Source: Polysphondylium violaceum
Taxonomy: Eukaryota; Evosea; Eumycetozoa; Dictyosteliales; Dictyosteliaceae
Direction of reading: 5' to 3'
Assembly: GCA_000277445.1 (NCBI GenBank)
Contig: AJWJ01000043.1
Span: 1 to 64,000 of the forward strand
Length of the DNA stretch: 64,000 bases
Program-made: the position numbers and the translations under genes
Shown here: piece after piece, positions 12,140 to 24,790 of the stretch
Position numbering within the stretch: the stretch's first letter is position 1
Layout of the letters: each line of letters starts with the position of its first letter
The notes under the pieces: model-generated
What the model was told of the DNA's origin: nothing
What the model saw: the letters and a program-made list of their open reading frames with translations, nothing else
Database searches by the model: none

Positions 12140-13655
12140 ATGCAACAAGAAGGTAAATGATAGCAAGAATATAGAAAGAAAAGGAAAAGACACTAATACA
12201 AGCACTAAACTAGACTCTAGTGTAACAGTTTTTAGAAAGTTTTTACAAATCAGAACTGATCATCCAAACCCAGACTATGAAGCATCTGCTCAGTTTTTAA
12301 TGCAAAAAGCCAATGAATATGGCATTGATGCTGAAGTTTATAGAGTATGAATAGTGTATATATAGAGCTATTGTTATATCATATTTTATATTAATAAAAT
12401 GATAATTTAGGAAACAGGTACACCAATTGTAATTATGAAAATTACAGGCACAGATCCAAGTTTACCATCATTATTATTAAACTCTCATGTTGATGTAGTA
12501 CCAGCAGTTTTAGAATCATGGAATTATGAGCCATTCTCAGGCTACAAGGATGAAAAGGGAAACATTTATTCTAGAGGCACTCAAGATATGAAATGTGTTT
12601 GCATGCAATTTTTAGAAGTTGCTCATAGAATCGTTCAATCAAAATTAAAATTAAAGAGAAATCTTTATCTTACTTTTGTTCCAGACGAAGAGATTGGTGC
12701 TGGTAGCAAAGGTATGGAAGTATTTGTCACTCATGATAAATTTAGACAACTCAATGTTGGTCTTTGTATTGATGAAGGCTTGGCTTCACCAACTGAAGAG
12801 TTTACTGTTTTCTATGGTGAACGTGCTCCTTGGTGGGTACATATCACTGCCGTCGGTAATGCAGGTCATGGTTCAAGATTTATTGAAAATACTGCAGTTG
12901 AAAAATTGGTATATATCTTTATATTTATATTTATTGATCATAGTTAATTATACTAATTGATATTATCTATCTACTCTACTACTATTATATATTTAGATGA
13001 GAACTATTAATAAAATGTTGGAATTTAGACAACAACAATTTGATTCTCTTCATAAAGGTCACCATGAATGTGGAAAGAAATTGGGTGATGTTACTACTTT
13101 AAATTTAACAGTATTAAAAGCAGGCATTAATAATGGTGACAACTATAGTTATAATGTAGTACCAACTCAAGCAGAAGCTGGCTTTGATATTCGTATCCCA
13201 CCAACTGTAAATCTTGATGAATTTTTAAAGCAAATTAAAGAATGGACTGCTGAAGAAGGTTTATCATTCACCTTTGCAAACTATACTGAGAAAAATGAAA
13301 TGACTCATTTAAATAATGATAACAAATGGTGGAGTACCTTTAAATCATCTTGTGAAAAAATGTTTGTATTAATTATTATTTGCTTATATTATTTTACCTC
13401 AATCCAATAACATATATATTAATCTAAAATTAAAATAATATTAGTGGTATTAAATTAGTACCAGAAATTTTCCCAGCTGCCACAGATTCTAGATTTATTC
13501 GTAATTTGGGTATTCCTGCATTTGGATTTAGTCCAATCAATAACACACCAATTCTTTTACATGATCACAATGAATTCCTCAATGAAAATACCTTTATTAG
13601 AGGTATTGATATCTATATGGGTATCATTCCATCTTTAGCAAACATGGAACCATAA
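12140..13655 (+). CDS. acy1: aminoacylase-1 (N-acyl-L-amino-acid amidohydrolase, M20 family)
   Basis: Five exons (12140-12152, 12214-12344, 12411-12908, 12997-13361, 13445-13655) give about 405 residues, matching animal ACY1 length. It hydrolyses N-acetylated amino acids in the cytosol with two zinc ions. Metal and catalytic motifs are visible: NSHVDVVPA (His, Asp), GTQDMKCV (Asp), PDEEIGAGS (catalytic Glu pair) and the late LLHDHNEFL (His). The dimerisation lid region NAGHGSRFIENTA also matches. The first exon is only 13 coding bases. The last donor is taken as GTTTGT at 13362 because it joins the frames so that the protein reads through IGIKLVPEIFPAATDSRFIR, the expected family sequence; the more usual-looking GTATTA four bases on would break the frame. 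Confidence 0.88.
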
Positions 13656-13914
13656 ACAACAAATAAAAAGTAAAACACTCACTCGTTCAATAATGTATTT
13701 AGAATTGTACAATGTTTTTAGATATAGAGGTTTGGGTAATTTAATTGATTATTCACTTTCATTAATTCCATCTCTATTCTTTGGCAGTTAATCTTTCCAT
13801 GAAATATATACTTTAGGTGAAACAAGAAAAGAATTGAAAGTGTATTTTTTTCAAAAGGAAAAAATTAAGCTAGAGGATAAATTTAATTAAATGATACAAG
13901 AATAAATAATTTTA

Positions 13915-16900
13915 TTAATGGAGCGCATCCGACCTATTTCTTCTTTTAGAATTATAATAAAACGAACGACATTGACTACTAGACTTTGACAGGACAACTT
14001 CAGAGATTGCTTTAAAATCCATTCCGTGTTTAGTCAATGCTGTTTGGAATAATAGTCTCTCTTGATCACTCCAATTTGATCCTCTAGAATCGTCAATGTT
14101 TAATGATGCTGTGGATGATGTTGTTGATGATGTTGATGTAGAAGCTGATGTTGTTGTATTTGACGCAGAGGTGGTATTTTGTTGGGGATTTGATGAAGAT
14201 GGCGAAAGAGCTGTACCAGTGACTTGAGGTGATGGGGGTGCAGCAATCGAGGCAGATGTAGCTAAAAGCACTTGTTCTCTAGCAGTTAGTCTTGGTGTCG
14301 GTGGTGCAGAATTTGAGAGCAGGAATGGTGAGGCAGGAGGATTACTTGCGCCAACGCCACTACTGTTGGGACCACTGGATTCCTCATCGACGACAGTGGT
14401 TGGTGTTTTTGTAGACTTTGGCTTACCAGTGCTTCTTGGAGCCACCTTGGGCGACAATACGGGTGAATTGGTGTTTGATTTATCGGTTGCCATATAGTAG
14501 TGCGAATCATAGCCTTTTCTTCCTCCTCTTTTCTTGGACTGGGCCTCCAACAACAGTGTTTTCAAATTCAAAGTCTTTTTGTTGTTATAGTAAAACACGA
14601 TCATGTCCTCAGTGGTCTTGTTTTCATAAAAGGTTGCAATCTTGCTAAACTTTTTAGGATACTGCAAGTACTTTTTCACAAACTTTTGTTTCTCGTCCTC
14701 TGTCCAAATGATGAGGGCCTTTCTCTCTTTTTCAGCCTTGATGGGGTCGGCAATAAAACCATTGCGATTGATGTAGTGTATATTACGCTCTTCTTGAGAA
14801 AGCATGGGAGGAATGGTTGCTGTCATTGATAGGAATCTATTTGGATCGTTTAGATCTTCTTCACGAAGTTTATCTAAAATCTCGGCAAACTGAGCATCGC
14901 TTGTAACAACATCGGAATGCTGTGATCTTCTAGTTAGGTTGGGTGTTGTTATTACACTGCCACTAGTAGGTTTTACGGGCGTCCAACTACTGTTGCTGCT
15001 ACCACTAGTATTGTTTCTAAGACCAATTCTAGATGTACTTTTGGTAGTCTTGGGTTGATCTTGTTTATGACCAAGCTTTTCATCCAATTTGGCAGACTTC
15101 TTTTTGAAATTCTCTATGGCAGATTTATACTTTCTCACAATCTTTGCATTATGTTGAGAGAGCTCTTGCTTTCTTTTGAGTAATACTTTTTTAATACCAT
15201 CTTCAATTCTTTTATGGGAGTTTATGTTTTCTTGGTACACAGGGTAATCGTGAACATCTTTAAACACAACCAATTGTCTTGTTGTGGGTGGCGATGGCAA
15301 AGTTTGTTGGGCATAGAAATTGAAATTCTTAAACATGTTTGTATTGTCAACGGGTGCAAACTTTGTAAAGGAATCTTGAAAGAATATTTTCGATTGTGCC
15401 AATTTAGATTTACTTCTATTTTCTTCATATATTGATTCTTCAACCGATACAAAAGTTTGAGTTGGTTTCATCTTTTGTGCTTGTTTTTTATTTTGTTCCT
15501 CTTCCTCTAGTTGTGCTTGCTCTTTCTTTTGTTTCATCTTTCCCAATTTTTTATCATATTTCTCTATGGCTTCATCAATTTTGTTTATAGATTTCTTCAT
15601 TGACTCTAAATCTAGATCTGATGATGTAATTTCATTATCTAAATTTTCCAATGTAAATAAAACTTGTTCTTTAGTTGGAAATGATGGATATAAAACTGGA
15701 TTTAATAATTCATCTTGTTGTTGTTGAGGTTGTATTAATGGTTGTTGAGGTTGATTCGCTGTATTATTATTGTTGTTATTATTATTATTTACTAAGGCAA
15801 TAAATGGAGGTGATGATAAAGAAAGGTTTGGTATAGATGGTAGATCATTGTTATTAGCTAGTTCAATATTTTGTTGTTGTGGTGATTGTTGGAGTTGATT
15901 TTCCAATGTTGTTGTTGTAAGTGTAGGAGTTGGGATAGTGGTTGTTGAAAGAATTGGAGATACTGTATTTCCAGAAATTAAATCTGATAACCCTGTTGGT
16001 AATGGTGTTTGATCTATTGTTGAAAGAGGTAAGGTTGGTGAAATAGTCTTCTTTTCGACAGAGGCTAAACCCTTTCCCCAACCAGCATTTACTCTTTTAG
16101 TCGGTGTCATATGAATATTTACAATTTTTTCTTTTACCTCTTCTTTTAATTCCTCTGATTTAGGTTGTTGAGGTGGAGCCAATTCTTTGGAAATTTGATC
16201 AGTAGGTTGTTCTTTATGGGTGATAGTTGTATTGGTAGTTTGTGTAGAGGGAGTAGTGGTACTATTGTTATTATTATTATTATTATCATTATTAATATTG
16301 TTGGTAATTGTTGATGTTGTTGATATTGATTCTGTCTCCATTGGTACAAGAGTTGATAAAGTTGTTTGTTGTGTTTTATCTGCTTCCTTTTCCTCTTGCT
16401 GTTGCTTTTTTGGTATCTCTGACAAAGTACTATGTGGTTGTTGCTTTGTTGATAACACTTCAAAAGTTTGATCAGGTTTTGTTTCTTGTGATTGATTGGA
16501 TAATTGTAATTTAATATCCTCTTTTGCTTTTGACAATTGTTCTTGTAATATTGGAGATTCAACAATAGTCTTATTTTCTTCAATGGTAATATTTTTGTCA
16601 AAAGTGTTTGACATACCTTGTAATTCCGGTGTTTTCTCTTTTGGTTGTTTCAAAGGAATGGGTGTATTAGGAAATGAAAACATATTCTTTGTGGGTGTTG
16701 TCACCATGGGAGGTGTGGATGTTGTCGATGATGATTTTTGTACATTTGAACTACTATTGGTATCACTATCACCCTCAACATCTATATCAATATTTTCTTC
16801 TTTTTCTTCAACAACCTTTTCTTTTTCCTTTTCCTTTTCAACAACTAGTTTTGTTTTGTCTTGTTCTTTTTCTTTGTCTTGTTTTGTTTTATCTTGCTCA

Positions 16901-18439
16901 CTTTCTTTTTCTAATACACCAACATTATTACTAATAATATTACTATTACTACTATTATTATTATTATTAATATTATTATTTTGAACTAATGTATCTTTTT
17001 GTTCAGGTTGACTTTGTTTTTGATTTTGAGGTTGTTGTTGGGATTGAATCAAAGATTGGGATTGTTGGGATTGTGAATCAACAACGTCAATCTTTTGCTC
17101 TTCTTGTGTCAAGTTTTCAATATCTACATCAACATCTTCATCAGTATCATCTCTTCTTATTTCGGATGCACTGTTACTTCTATTTAAATAATTTGTACTA
17201 TTGTTATTATTCATATCACGCTCTCTTAGTTTTGGCGATGATTTATTGCTGTTATTATTATTATTATTATTATTATTATACATTGATCTATTATGATAAT
17301 TTGGTGAATTTGATCTTTTAGGAGATGTTCTATTTCTAAAATCTCTTTCATTGTTATTATTAATATTATTATTGCTGTTATTATTAAATCTTGAGCGTGT
17401 TGGTGAAGGTGATCTACCTCTTTCACTAGAGAAACTATTATGGCTTCTTTTTAAATCCATACTTTCATTATAAACAGCATTATTGTTATTGTAATTATTA
17501 TTATTTTTATTGAATCCTCTCCTTGATTCAAAATTATCATTATTATTATTATTTCTATTATCATTAGAGAAACCACTAAAACTTCTTCTTAGATCCATAG
17601 AGTTTGAATCGTTGTTGCTATTGTTATTATAACCTCTATCATTGGAAAAACTATTTCCTCTTTTCAAGTCCAAATCACTATTATAATTTCTCCCTGAATT
17701 GTTGTTGTTGTTATTATTATTATCAAAGCTATTATAACTTCGCCTCATATCCATGGAATTTTCATTTGAAAAACTATTATTTCTTTTAAAATCGCCATTA
17801 TTATTGTTGTCGTTGTAATTGTTGTTATTATTACTTCTCTTTAAATCCATATCGCTATACTTTCTCACATGAATATCTATTTTAAACAATATTAATATTA
17901 ATACAAAACAATGATAAATAGAGAGATAATAACTTACTTGAACTAGTATTATTATTGTTATAATTTGAACTATTATTGTGTAGAGGTGGTGAATCATTCA
18001 GATCACCTGGTCTTGTTTTTCTCCTCTTTAAAGGTGAATCATTTTGATAGCTTTCGGAAAAATTTCTTTGAGAATCCCATTCTCTTTTAAACTTATTACC
18101 ATTATTATTGTTGTTACTGTTGCTGTTGTTATTATTACCATTATTATTATTCCAATCGAAATCATTATTTCTTCTTTCATCCATTTTATCTCTATACCAA
18201 TTGTTGTTATTGTTATTGTTGTCTCTTTTAAACTGTTGTTGTTGTTGATAATAATTATTGTTATTATTATCATTATCTCGAATATTATTGTTTACCCTAT
18301 TGTTATAGGATCTATTGTTATCGTTGAATTGTTGGTCATCATCATTGTTGTTGTTATTGTTATTATTGTTATTGTTTTTATTATATTGTCTATTATAATT
18401 TCTACCGCCACCACTATTGGAATGATTACTATGATGCAT
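13915..18439 (-). CDS. NCoR/SMRT-type corepressor with two SANT domains
   Basis: Two exons (18439-17938 and 17876-13915) give about 1487 residues. The first 900 are dominated by Asn-, Gln- and Ser-rich low complexity. Near 906-970 a coiled coil (FTLENLDNEITSSDLDLES onward) lies where NCoR binds GPS2. Near 1045 YQENINSHKRIEDGIKKVL matches the NCoR YHENIKINQ block. SANT1 near 1225 (IPPMLSQEERNIHYINRNGF, then WTEDEKQKFVKKYLQYPKKF) corresponds to the deacetylase-activating domain. SANT2 lies at the C-terminus (NWSDQERLLFQTALTKHG, SQCRSFYYNSKRR). In animals this family activates HDAC3 and represses transcription; partners here are inferred. The order and spacing of all blocks agree with NCoR, so a plain Myb protein is unlikely. 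Confidence 0.87.
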
Positions 18440-18728
18440 ATTTAATGATATTATTTACAAAAGCTGTCAAATTGGTTGCTGACTCTGTACAGGAATATTC
18501 CTTTGAAATTGAAAATAGTGTGATGTGTGACTTGGATGTATATATTACTTCATAGTAGTCTGAATTTGAATGATTTGTGGTTTCTATTGTTACAGTTATT
18601 GTATAATCTCGCTATTATTGTATTTTTTCCGATAAAACTCAAACTTGATAAAAATCAATAAGTTGTATGTATGTGTAGCTGCTGTGTCTTTATTATCAAT
18701 ATGATTTGCAACCGTTGTTTTTTTCAAA

Positions 18729-18732
18729 TTTT

Positions 18733-18767
<35 letters not shown>
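18729..18767. repeat. long poly-A tract
   Basis: An almost pure A run of close to 40 bases. Such homopolymer tracts are typical of dictyostelid spacers. Confidence 0.9.
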
Positions 18768-18772
<5 letters not shown>

Positions 18773-19044
18773 TTCCCTTGGTACATTATTACTATGAACC
18801 AAACCTATGAAACTTGAATACACTCCTCAACGCTTACTTATATAATAACATATGACATATAACACTAGTAGTTTTATCCACATTTATAAGCTATAATGAA
18901 AGAGAGATGAGGTCGTGTAATTATATGTATGTGTTTTATATTGACCCATTCACCAAATATTTTAGGATCTTGAGATAGAGTAAGGTTCAATACATACATA
19001 TATACATATGCATATACACAATAATCTAGTCACCTTCCCAATTA

Positions 19045-19089
19045 ACTAGACCAACCAAACAATCACACCCAAATGGTTTCTGGTCTAGT
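19045..19089. other. inverted repeat ACTAGACC / GGTCTAGT
   Basis: Two perfect 8-base arms are separated by 29 bases, and an inner AACC/GGTT pair could extend the stem. It lies in the spacer between the corepressor and ceramidase genes. Possible protein site or small structured RNA; neither is shown. Confidence 0.35.
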
Positions 19090-19860
19090 AGATCAAATCT
19101 TAAACGAGTAAAAACCACAGATATTTTTTAATGGTGCAGATGTGGTGGTCTGAATGTATGACACTTGATCGTTTTTGAAAGGAAAAACATCAGGATGTAT
19201 GGTGAAATGTTTTTGGAAACACACCAGAGCAGGTGGTCCGCTTGGAATAAAATATAAATTTTATTCAAACAAAAAAAAAACGAGACCTCACCAAATATCT
19301 TTTTTGCCATTTATTGCGTGTGAACGTGAGTGAAAGAGCTGTTTTTTCCTTTGAAAAAAAATAAAGACAATACTTTCGCGATTTGTGAAAAAAATTAATT
19401 TATTTATTTATTTTTTCAAATTTTTTCAAAGCGGTGCCCTTTTTGGCTAACGGGTTTAATATCAACAGCTTGGTTATAACTACACTTTCATCCCCAAACA
19501 AAACAACATAACCAAATTCTTTTTTTTTATTTTCATTTTCATTTCATTTTCATTTATTTCAATAGCAACACATATTACAAATAAAGCATAATATTTACAC
19601 ACACCCACACTCACACCCATATATACCATTGTAAATTCGTTTTATCTTGTTTTTGTGAATACACAGTAAAATAGTAACATTACACACCCCACCCCACATA
19701 TCATACAGATTATAACATTATTTTTATATTTTCAATCTTAATTATTTGGTAAATTGAAATCCTATTTTCACACCACACCTGTTTAAGATCATTCATTCAT
19801 TTACTGTGTTTATTTTTTTAATTTTGACGACACATAAAAAGAAGCCTTATATATTTCGCG

Positions 19861-19937
19861 CATACATAAATACATACATACATATTTATATATACATACA
19901 CATATTTATATATTCATACATACATACGTACATACAA
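19861..19937. repeat. CATA/TATA tandem repeats in ceramidase leader
   Basis: Repeated CATACATA and ATATTTATATA units lie 65-140 bases before the ceramidase start codon, probably in the promoter or 5' UTR. Confidence 0.7.
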
Positions 19938-20002
19938 TCACCGCATATATCCACACAACCACCACAAATTAAAGTATATCATTGTGACACACAAACAACA
20001 AT

Positions 20003-20878
20003 ATGGCAGAGATTCAAGAATCCATTGAACAACAATACTATTGGGGAGTGCCCGACTCTCCTATCGATTGGTGCGAAAATAACTATGAAATCTCACCTTT
20101 TATCTGCGAATTTTACAATACATTTTCAAGTTTTATAATCTCATTTTTTGCACTCTATGGCATATATCTGTTGACGAGCATATCTATGTCTCGTGACGAA
20201 TACACAACACAGCATATAAAGATTGTCAAACAGGTTGGCATCAGAGCCAAGGTGCTTCTCTCATACTCATCATTGGCCGTAGTTGGCGTTGGAAGTGCAT
20301 TCTACCACGCTACACTACTCTACAAGAACCAATTGTTTGACGAGTTTCCCATGATTGTCACTGCATCACTATTTATCTATTGTCTCTTGACCATGGAGCC
20401 TGTGAGCAAGTCTGACTCAAAGTACTACCAAATCTTTCGTTGGCTCTTACCCTACGCCCTCGTCACATACTTTTTGATTGTCTCCACAACCATTTTCATC
20501 ATTCGTAATGTACCCACTATTTTACAAGTATCGTTTGGAGTGTTGATTGTCTCCAACGTCATCATCAGCACACTTCACGTCAGAGGATTGAATCAAGATT
20601 ACTCGGTCTCTAATCAAAAGAAATTGTTGACCTATTGCACCGTATCCATGTTGATTGCATATTTCTCATGGCTCGCTGAAAGAAAACTCTGCAATGAATA
20701 CGGATACGTTATTCCAGGTCTTCAACTCCATGCAGTGTGGCATGCATTGACAGGCTTGGCCGGCTTCTATTGGGTTCAATTTTATATTTGTTCAATTTTG
20801 GAAAAGAATCAATACAAAACCAATATCATTTGGAATTGGGGTGTTGCCTCTATCAATGGTTATTTTAAGAGCTCCTAA
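20003..20878 (+). CDS. alkaline ceramidase (ACER/dcd3 family)
   Basis: A single exon encodes 291 residues with about seven membrane helices, the usual size of alkaline ceramidases. These ER/Golgi enzymes hydrolyse ceramide or phytoceramide to a sphingoid base and fatty acid. The N-terminal calcium-site segment SPIDWCENNYEISPFICEF carries the Asp-Trp, Glu, Asn and Glu ligands known in ACER3. The zinc histidines are in SAFYHATL and HAVWHALTG, and the Asp of LFDEFPM is present. Nothing appears truncated. It is preceded by a CA-rich leader and followed by AATAAA at 20981, about 100 bases past the stop. Dictyostelids have more than one such gene, so no exact orthologue name is given. Confidence 0.88.
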   Translation: MAEIQESIEQQYYWGVPDSPIDWCENNYEISPFICEFYNTFSSFIISFFALYGIYLLTSISMSRDEYTTQHIKIVKQVGIRAKVLLSYSSLAVVGVGSAFYHATLLYKNQLFDEFPMIVTASLFIYCLLTMEPVSKSDSKYYQIFRWLLPYALVTYFLIVSTTIFIIRNVPTILQVSFGVLIVSNVIISTLHVRGLNQDYSVSNQKKLLTYCTVSMLIAYFSWLAERKLCNEYGYVIPGLQLHAVWHALTGLAGFYWVQFYICSILEKNQYKTNIIWNWGVASINGYFKSS

Positions 20879-21395
20879 TCCTTGGTAAAATATAAATACA
20901 GTAATTTAAAATATATATAATAATACTACATCTACATGCATATATGTGAATGAACACGACAACATTATATTATTGAAATAAATAAAATGATTCATTTTTT
21001 TTTTTTATTGAAAATAGGATTTATATGTTTTTTTTGAGATTTTGTAGTTGTATTAGTTAGATGATGAGAAAGTGACTGGTGGATAGCCCATACGATAAGA
21101 GTATGGATTGGCGATTAAAAAAAAAAGAAATTAGTACAGTTAATTAAAACCAGAAAAGTGGCGCTATACCAATAAAATCGAGGATATCATTTTAGGCCTG
21201 TTTCTACCATAAAAACAAAAATATCCTTTATTTTGATAGAATCAAAAAAGGATGGAAAAAAAATGATATGGGGGTAAAGGAAAAGAGAAAAAAAAAAGGG
21301 TTTCAATTAATTCTAATTATTTTTTTGTATTTTGATGATATTGAACATTTTTGCTCTATGTTGAGAGAACCATAGCAATGATTAAAGCTATGGGG
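20879..21395. other. convergent spacer
   Basis: No gene seen. Contains the ceramidase AATAAA polyadenylation signal (20981) and A/T runs; the two flanking genes converge here. Confidence 0.6.
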
Positions 21396-21965
21396 TTATT
21401 GTTGGGGCTTAACCCCCTTTTTTTTCTTAAATAAATTAGTTAGATCATCCATTGTTACAGTATCATCCTTATTCTTATCCATGGAAATAAATATCCATCG
21501 AGCAGCTGCTTTTGGGTTCATGTAACCAATTCTCTTGTACTCGCTTTCCAATTCATCCAGGGTGATCTTATCATCGCTGTTTTTATCGAATTGACTTAAA
21601 AAGGTAGCCAAGTTTAATTCATGAACACGGTTAAAAGCAAGAGCAATTTTTAGTTTGTTAGCTTCCTAATTTGGTGAAAACATTTGTGGATGAATATATT
21701 AGCCATCAATCCTTATTATTATGAGGAGTATATTCTATATACTAACTTTTCTAAATTCATCAACTGATATTTTTGTATCTTTGTTTTTATCATTTTGGAG
21801 AAAAATCACATCTGTGATATACTCTGGGTCTTGAACTCCTTGGCCTCTCCAATAATCAATACATTCTTCATAAGTTACCTCTCCATTGTGATCTGTATCA
21901 AGCTTGCTAAAGAAACCTTGAACTTGTTCTTCAATTAAATTTTTTATATGAGAATAGCTTGTCAT
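21396..21965 (-). CDS. four-EF-hand calcium-binding protein (CBP-like)
   Basis: Two exons (21965-21747 and 21665-21396) give 162 residues. The start is the ATG at 21965. Loop 1 (residues 23-34, DTDHNGEVTYEE) is canonical. Loop 2 (DKNKDTKISVDE) lacks the usual glycine at position 6. Loop 3 is DKNSDDKITLDE and loop 4 DKNKDDTVTMDD, with Asp in place of the last Glu. Size and spacing fit the dictyostelid CBP family of small calcium sensors or buffers. The intron joins RK to EANKL between hands 2 and 3 in phase 0. The partner and role are unknown. Confidence 0.85.
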
Positions 21966-22553
21966 CTTCAATTATTTAATAAATGTATCCATTTAAATGT
22001 CCATGGAGCTGCTTTTATAAAATAAAATAATAATGAAGTTCCCTAATGATATATTGGGATTATCCATTTTTTTCTTTTTTTAATAGAAAAGTTCTTTTTA
22101 AAAATTTGAGGGGTCACAATTGTTAGAGGTAGTGAGGAGAACTTTTTTTTTTTTTTACAAATATAGAAATGGGGTTAGATATCTATAAATAAATGATGGT
22201 GATTAAATCTCATTCTTGAAAAAAAGAGATCTATAAATAAAAACATTACAATTAAAAAGTACTTTTTTGGTAATCAAGGGTGTCTTTTCGATTTGTAATA
22301 ATGATGCGAAACCCCACATTGGAATAAATCTTTGTTTTTTTTTTTAAAAAGCCCTCAATAAATTGACCTGAATTGGTATTAAAAACTTTGAGAAAATAAA
22401 AAATTTTTATATCTAGATAATATACACAAATAAAATTTTATTACTAAATTATTCTTATTCTTAATTATTATTATTGTTACTACTGTTGGTTAATTTGGGG
22501 TTTTGCTATTCTATTGATTTTATATTTTTTAAAAAAAAAAACTATTATTATTT
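21966..22553. other. A/T-rich spacer
   Basis: No gene seen. It should contain the promoter of the EF-hand gene and the 3' UTR of the first kinase-GNAT gene. Confidence 0.55.
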
Positions 22554-24790
22554 TTAGACCAATGGTTTTGGATCTCTTTCCAAAATCCAAACATGATGAA
22601 TACCTTTTGGAATATCTTTGTTGTTTTCTTTTGTAATTTCAGAGGTGACTTCAAAACCATTTCTTTGGAGGAATGCATGAGAAGCATTTGAAAAAGTATA
22701 AGTTTTACACTTGAGATTAGAGTGATCGGCAATGGATAAAATGTGATCCAACAATTGAGTGGCGATACTGGAGCCTCTATAATCTTCTTCAGTGGCAATA
22801 TAATTTAATAACCAATATTTACCCTTTTCAGCTTTCTTTTGGGATTGGAAAATACTATCTACAAAACTAATTAAGCCAGATACAGCCTTTACACGTGGAA
22901 TACCAAAACGTCTGACAAAATTGAAACTACCAAATACAAAATCTTTAAATTTAATCCTCTTTTGTTGATCAGGATTAAACCAAGTCATTACGCAAACCAA
23001 TTTGTTATCATAGGTAAAACTTCCCCAAATACTGGCTCGGTAAGTGGACATTGTATTTAATAAAAATTCAAACAAGGCGGTTAAATGACCAAGAGAGTAG
23101 GCATCACTGGGAGGGAAAATACTTGTAAATCGAGGATCGTCCGCCAAAGCATTGGCCAACACTTTGGCAGCTTCTGGAAAATGTTCTTTGTCCAATTGTC
23201 TGTGAATACCTTTAAAGTGATGAATCGTAGACTCTGATTTCCTGAACCAAATCTTTTCTTTTAATTGAGATTTATCCATTCTCTCGAGAGAATCAATTAT
23301 ACATTCTATAGATGGACGCAAGTGTGGGTTTTTATCCAACATTTTTAATACAATTGGTACGAGCTTTTGAAACTTTTGTGGAAAACTAGTGATAAAGCTC
23401 ATTTGATCAAATTTGTTTTCAATCATTTCTTGTGCCAAATAGATTCTTTCTCTACAAAGATTCTTGAGTGTGATTAGTTCATAAAATATACAACCGAGTG
23501 AAAAAATGTCTGCAGATTTATCATAGATTTGATCTTCGAGGACCTCTGGTGCAGAATATAAATAAGTACCGACAGCACCCTTGGCATTGATGGCTTTACT
23601 TGTGGTTTTGTATGCGAGACCAAAATCACCAATCTTTAATGTATTATTACTTGAAATAAATATATTTTCACTCTTTAAATCTCTGTGGATCAAGTGTTGT
23701 TTATGTAATGCTTGTACACCATAGCATAGTTGAAGTAACCATTCACACAATTGATTTTGTTCAATCAAGTATTTAGTGTCACCTCTTCTGTCAATTTGGT
23801 TGGATAAAAGAGTCATTTCATCCTCATTGGATTGCATTGGCACTTTGTTTCCTTTTCTATCATAACTGACGTAATTGGTCATATCTTTGGTCATTTTAAT
23901 GGTGCAAATCTTTTCATCTTTGGTCTTTCTCTTGTCAGACTTTGGCGATTTAATTGGAGTGGTTTGGCCAGAATGAAGGGTGCTAAGATTGCTACTGGAT
24001 GTCTGGGATGGTGTATTTGATATGTATTCTGTCTCCAATGCATTGATGAGTTCATCAAGAGAGGAGGATGAGGTTTTGGCTGATGATCCAACAGATGATG
24101 ATCTCATAGAGTGTTCGGACAATGGATCTGTATCAAAAACACCTGAAATATCTAATAAAAAGTCTGCCAAATCGCCTTTTGGACAGTATTCCATAATGAT
24201 ACAGAGATAAATCATTTTATCTTGTTCAAAAACGGTAACACCTTCTAATTTAACTACATTTGGATGATTTACACTGGCTAATGCGTAGGCCTAATATTTT
24301 TTGAGAGGAGGAAAATAAAAATATTGGTTGGGGAGGTGTTAGAAATTGAATATTGTGTTGAACATCACAAACGAATCAAACACAGTTAATCGAGATATGA
24401 CAACACAAGTAGGAAATATCAGGTGAAAAAAAAATTGAAATCTCGATGGAAAAAAAAAACCCGTTTTTGGTGCAAGTCGTTTTTTTTTGGCCAAAACAAA
24501 ACGAAAAAATTTTGAAAATATCGCAAAAAAAACCGCTTATTCGACGTGGGTGCCGTAAGGGTGCTAAGATGGTGATGTATAAAATATAGTACGAGAGAGG
24601 AATGGAAAAGAGATAAAATAAAATGTATAGTACTACTTACTTCATTTAAACCAGCTGTGGCTTCATTGATTGAATCAAAGATTCTTTGTTTGCAAATATA
24701 TAACTGATTCTCTTTTTTCAAAAGAATAGCTTTACCTTCTCCACCGGATCTAAGGTCTTTAATTTTAGTATAGTTTGCTAAAATGTCCAT
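22554..24790 (-). CDS. protein kinase-GNAT acetyltransferase fusion, copy 1
   Basis: Two exons (24790-24641 and 24290-22554) give about 628 residues. The kinase lobe starts almost at the N-terminus: Gly loop LRSGGEGKAILL, Lys in YICKQ, MEYCPKGDLADFLL, catalytic loop HRDLKSENIF near residue 250, DFG near 273, and SAPEVLE. A Ser-rich insert of about 110 residues interrupts the lobe after the hinge. After the kinase (about residue 413 on) comes a GNAT fold like the puromycin-acetyltransferase group: EAAKVLANALADDPRF, SIWGSFTYDNKLVCVMTWF, then the acetyl-CoA segment YRGSSIATQLL, where the usual second Gly of the R/QxxGxG/A motif is Ser. The intron is unusually long (350 nt). Kinase activity looks likely; acetyl-CoA binding is less sure than in copies 2 and 3. 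Substrates are unknown. Confidence 0.83.

Larger units (their letters stand above)
18440..20002. other. divergent intergenic region, 1.56 kb
   Basis: No gene seen. It carries a 38-base-scale poly-A tract at about 18729-18767, an inverted repeat at 19045-19089, oligo-T blocks near 19410-19430 and 19520-19530, and CATA-type tandem repeats at 19861-19937 just before the ceramidase ORF. It should hold the promoters of both flanking genes. Confidence 0.6.
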
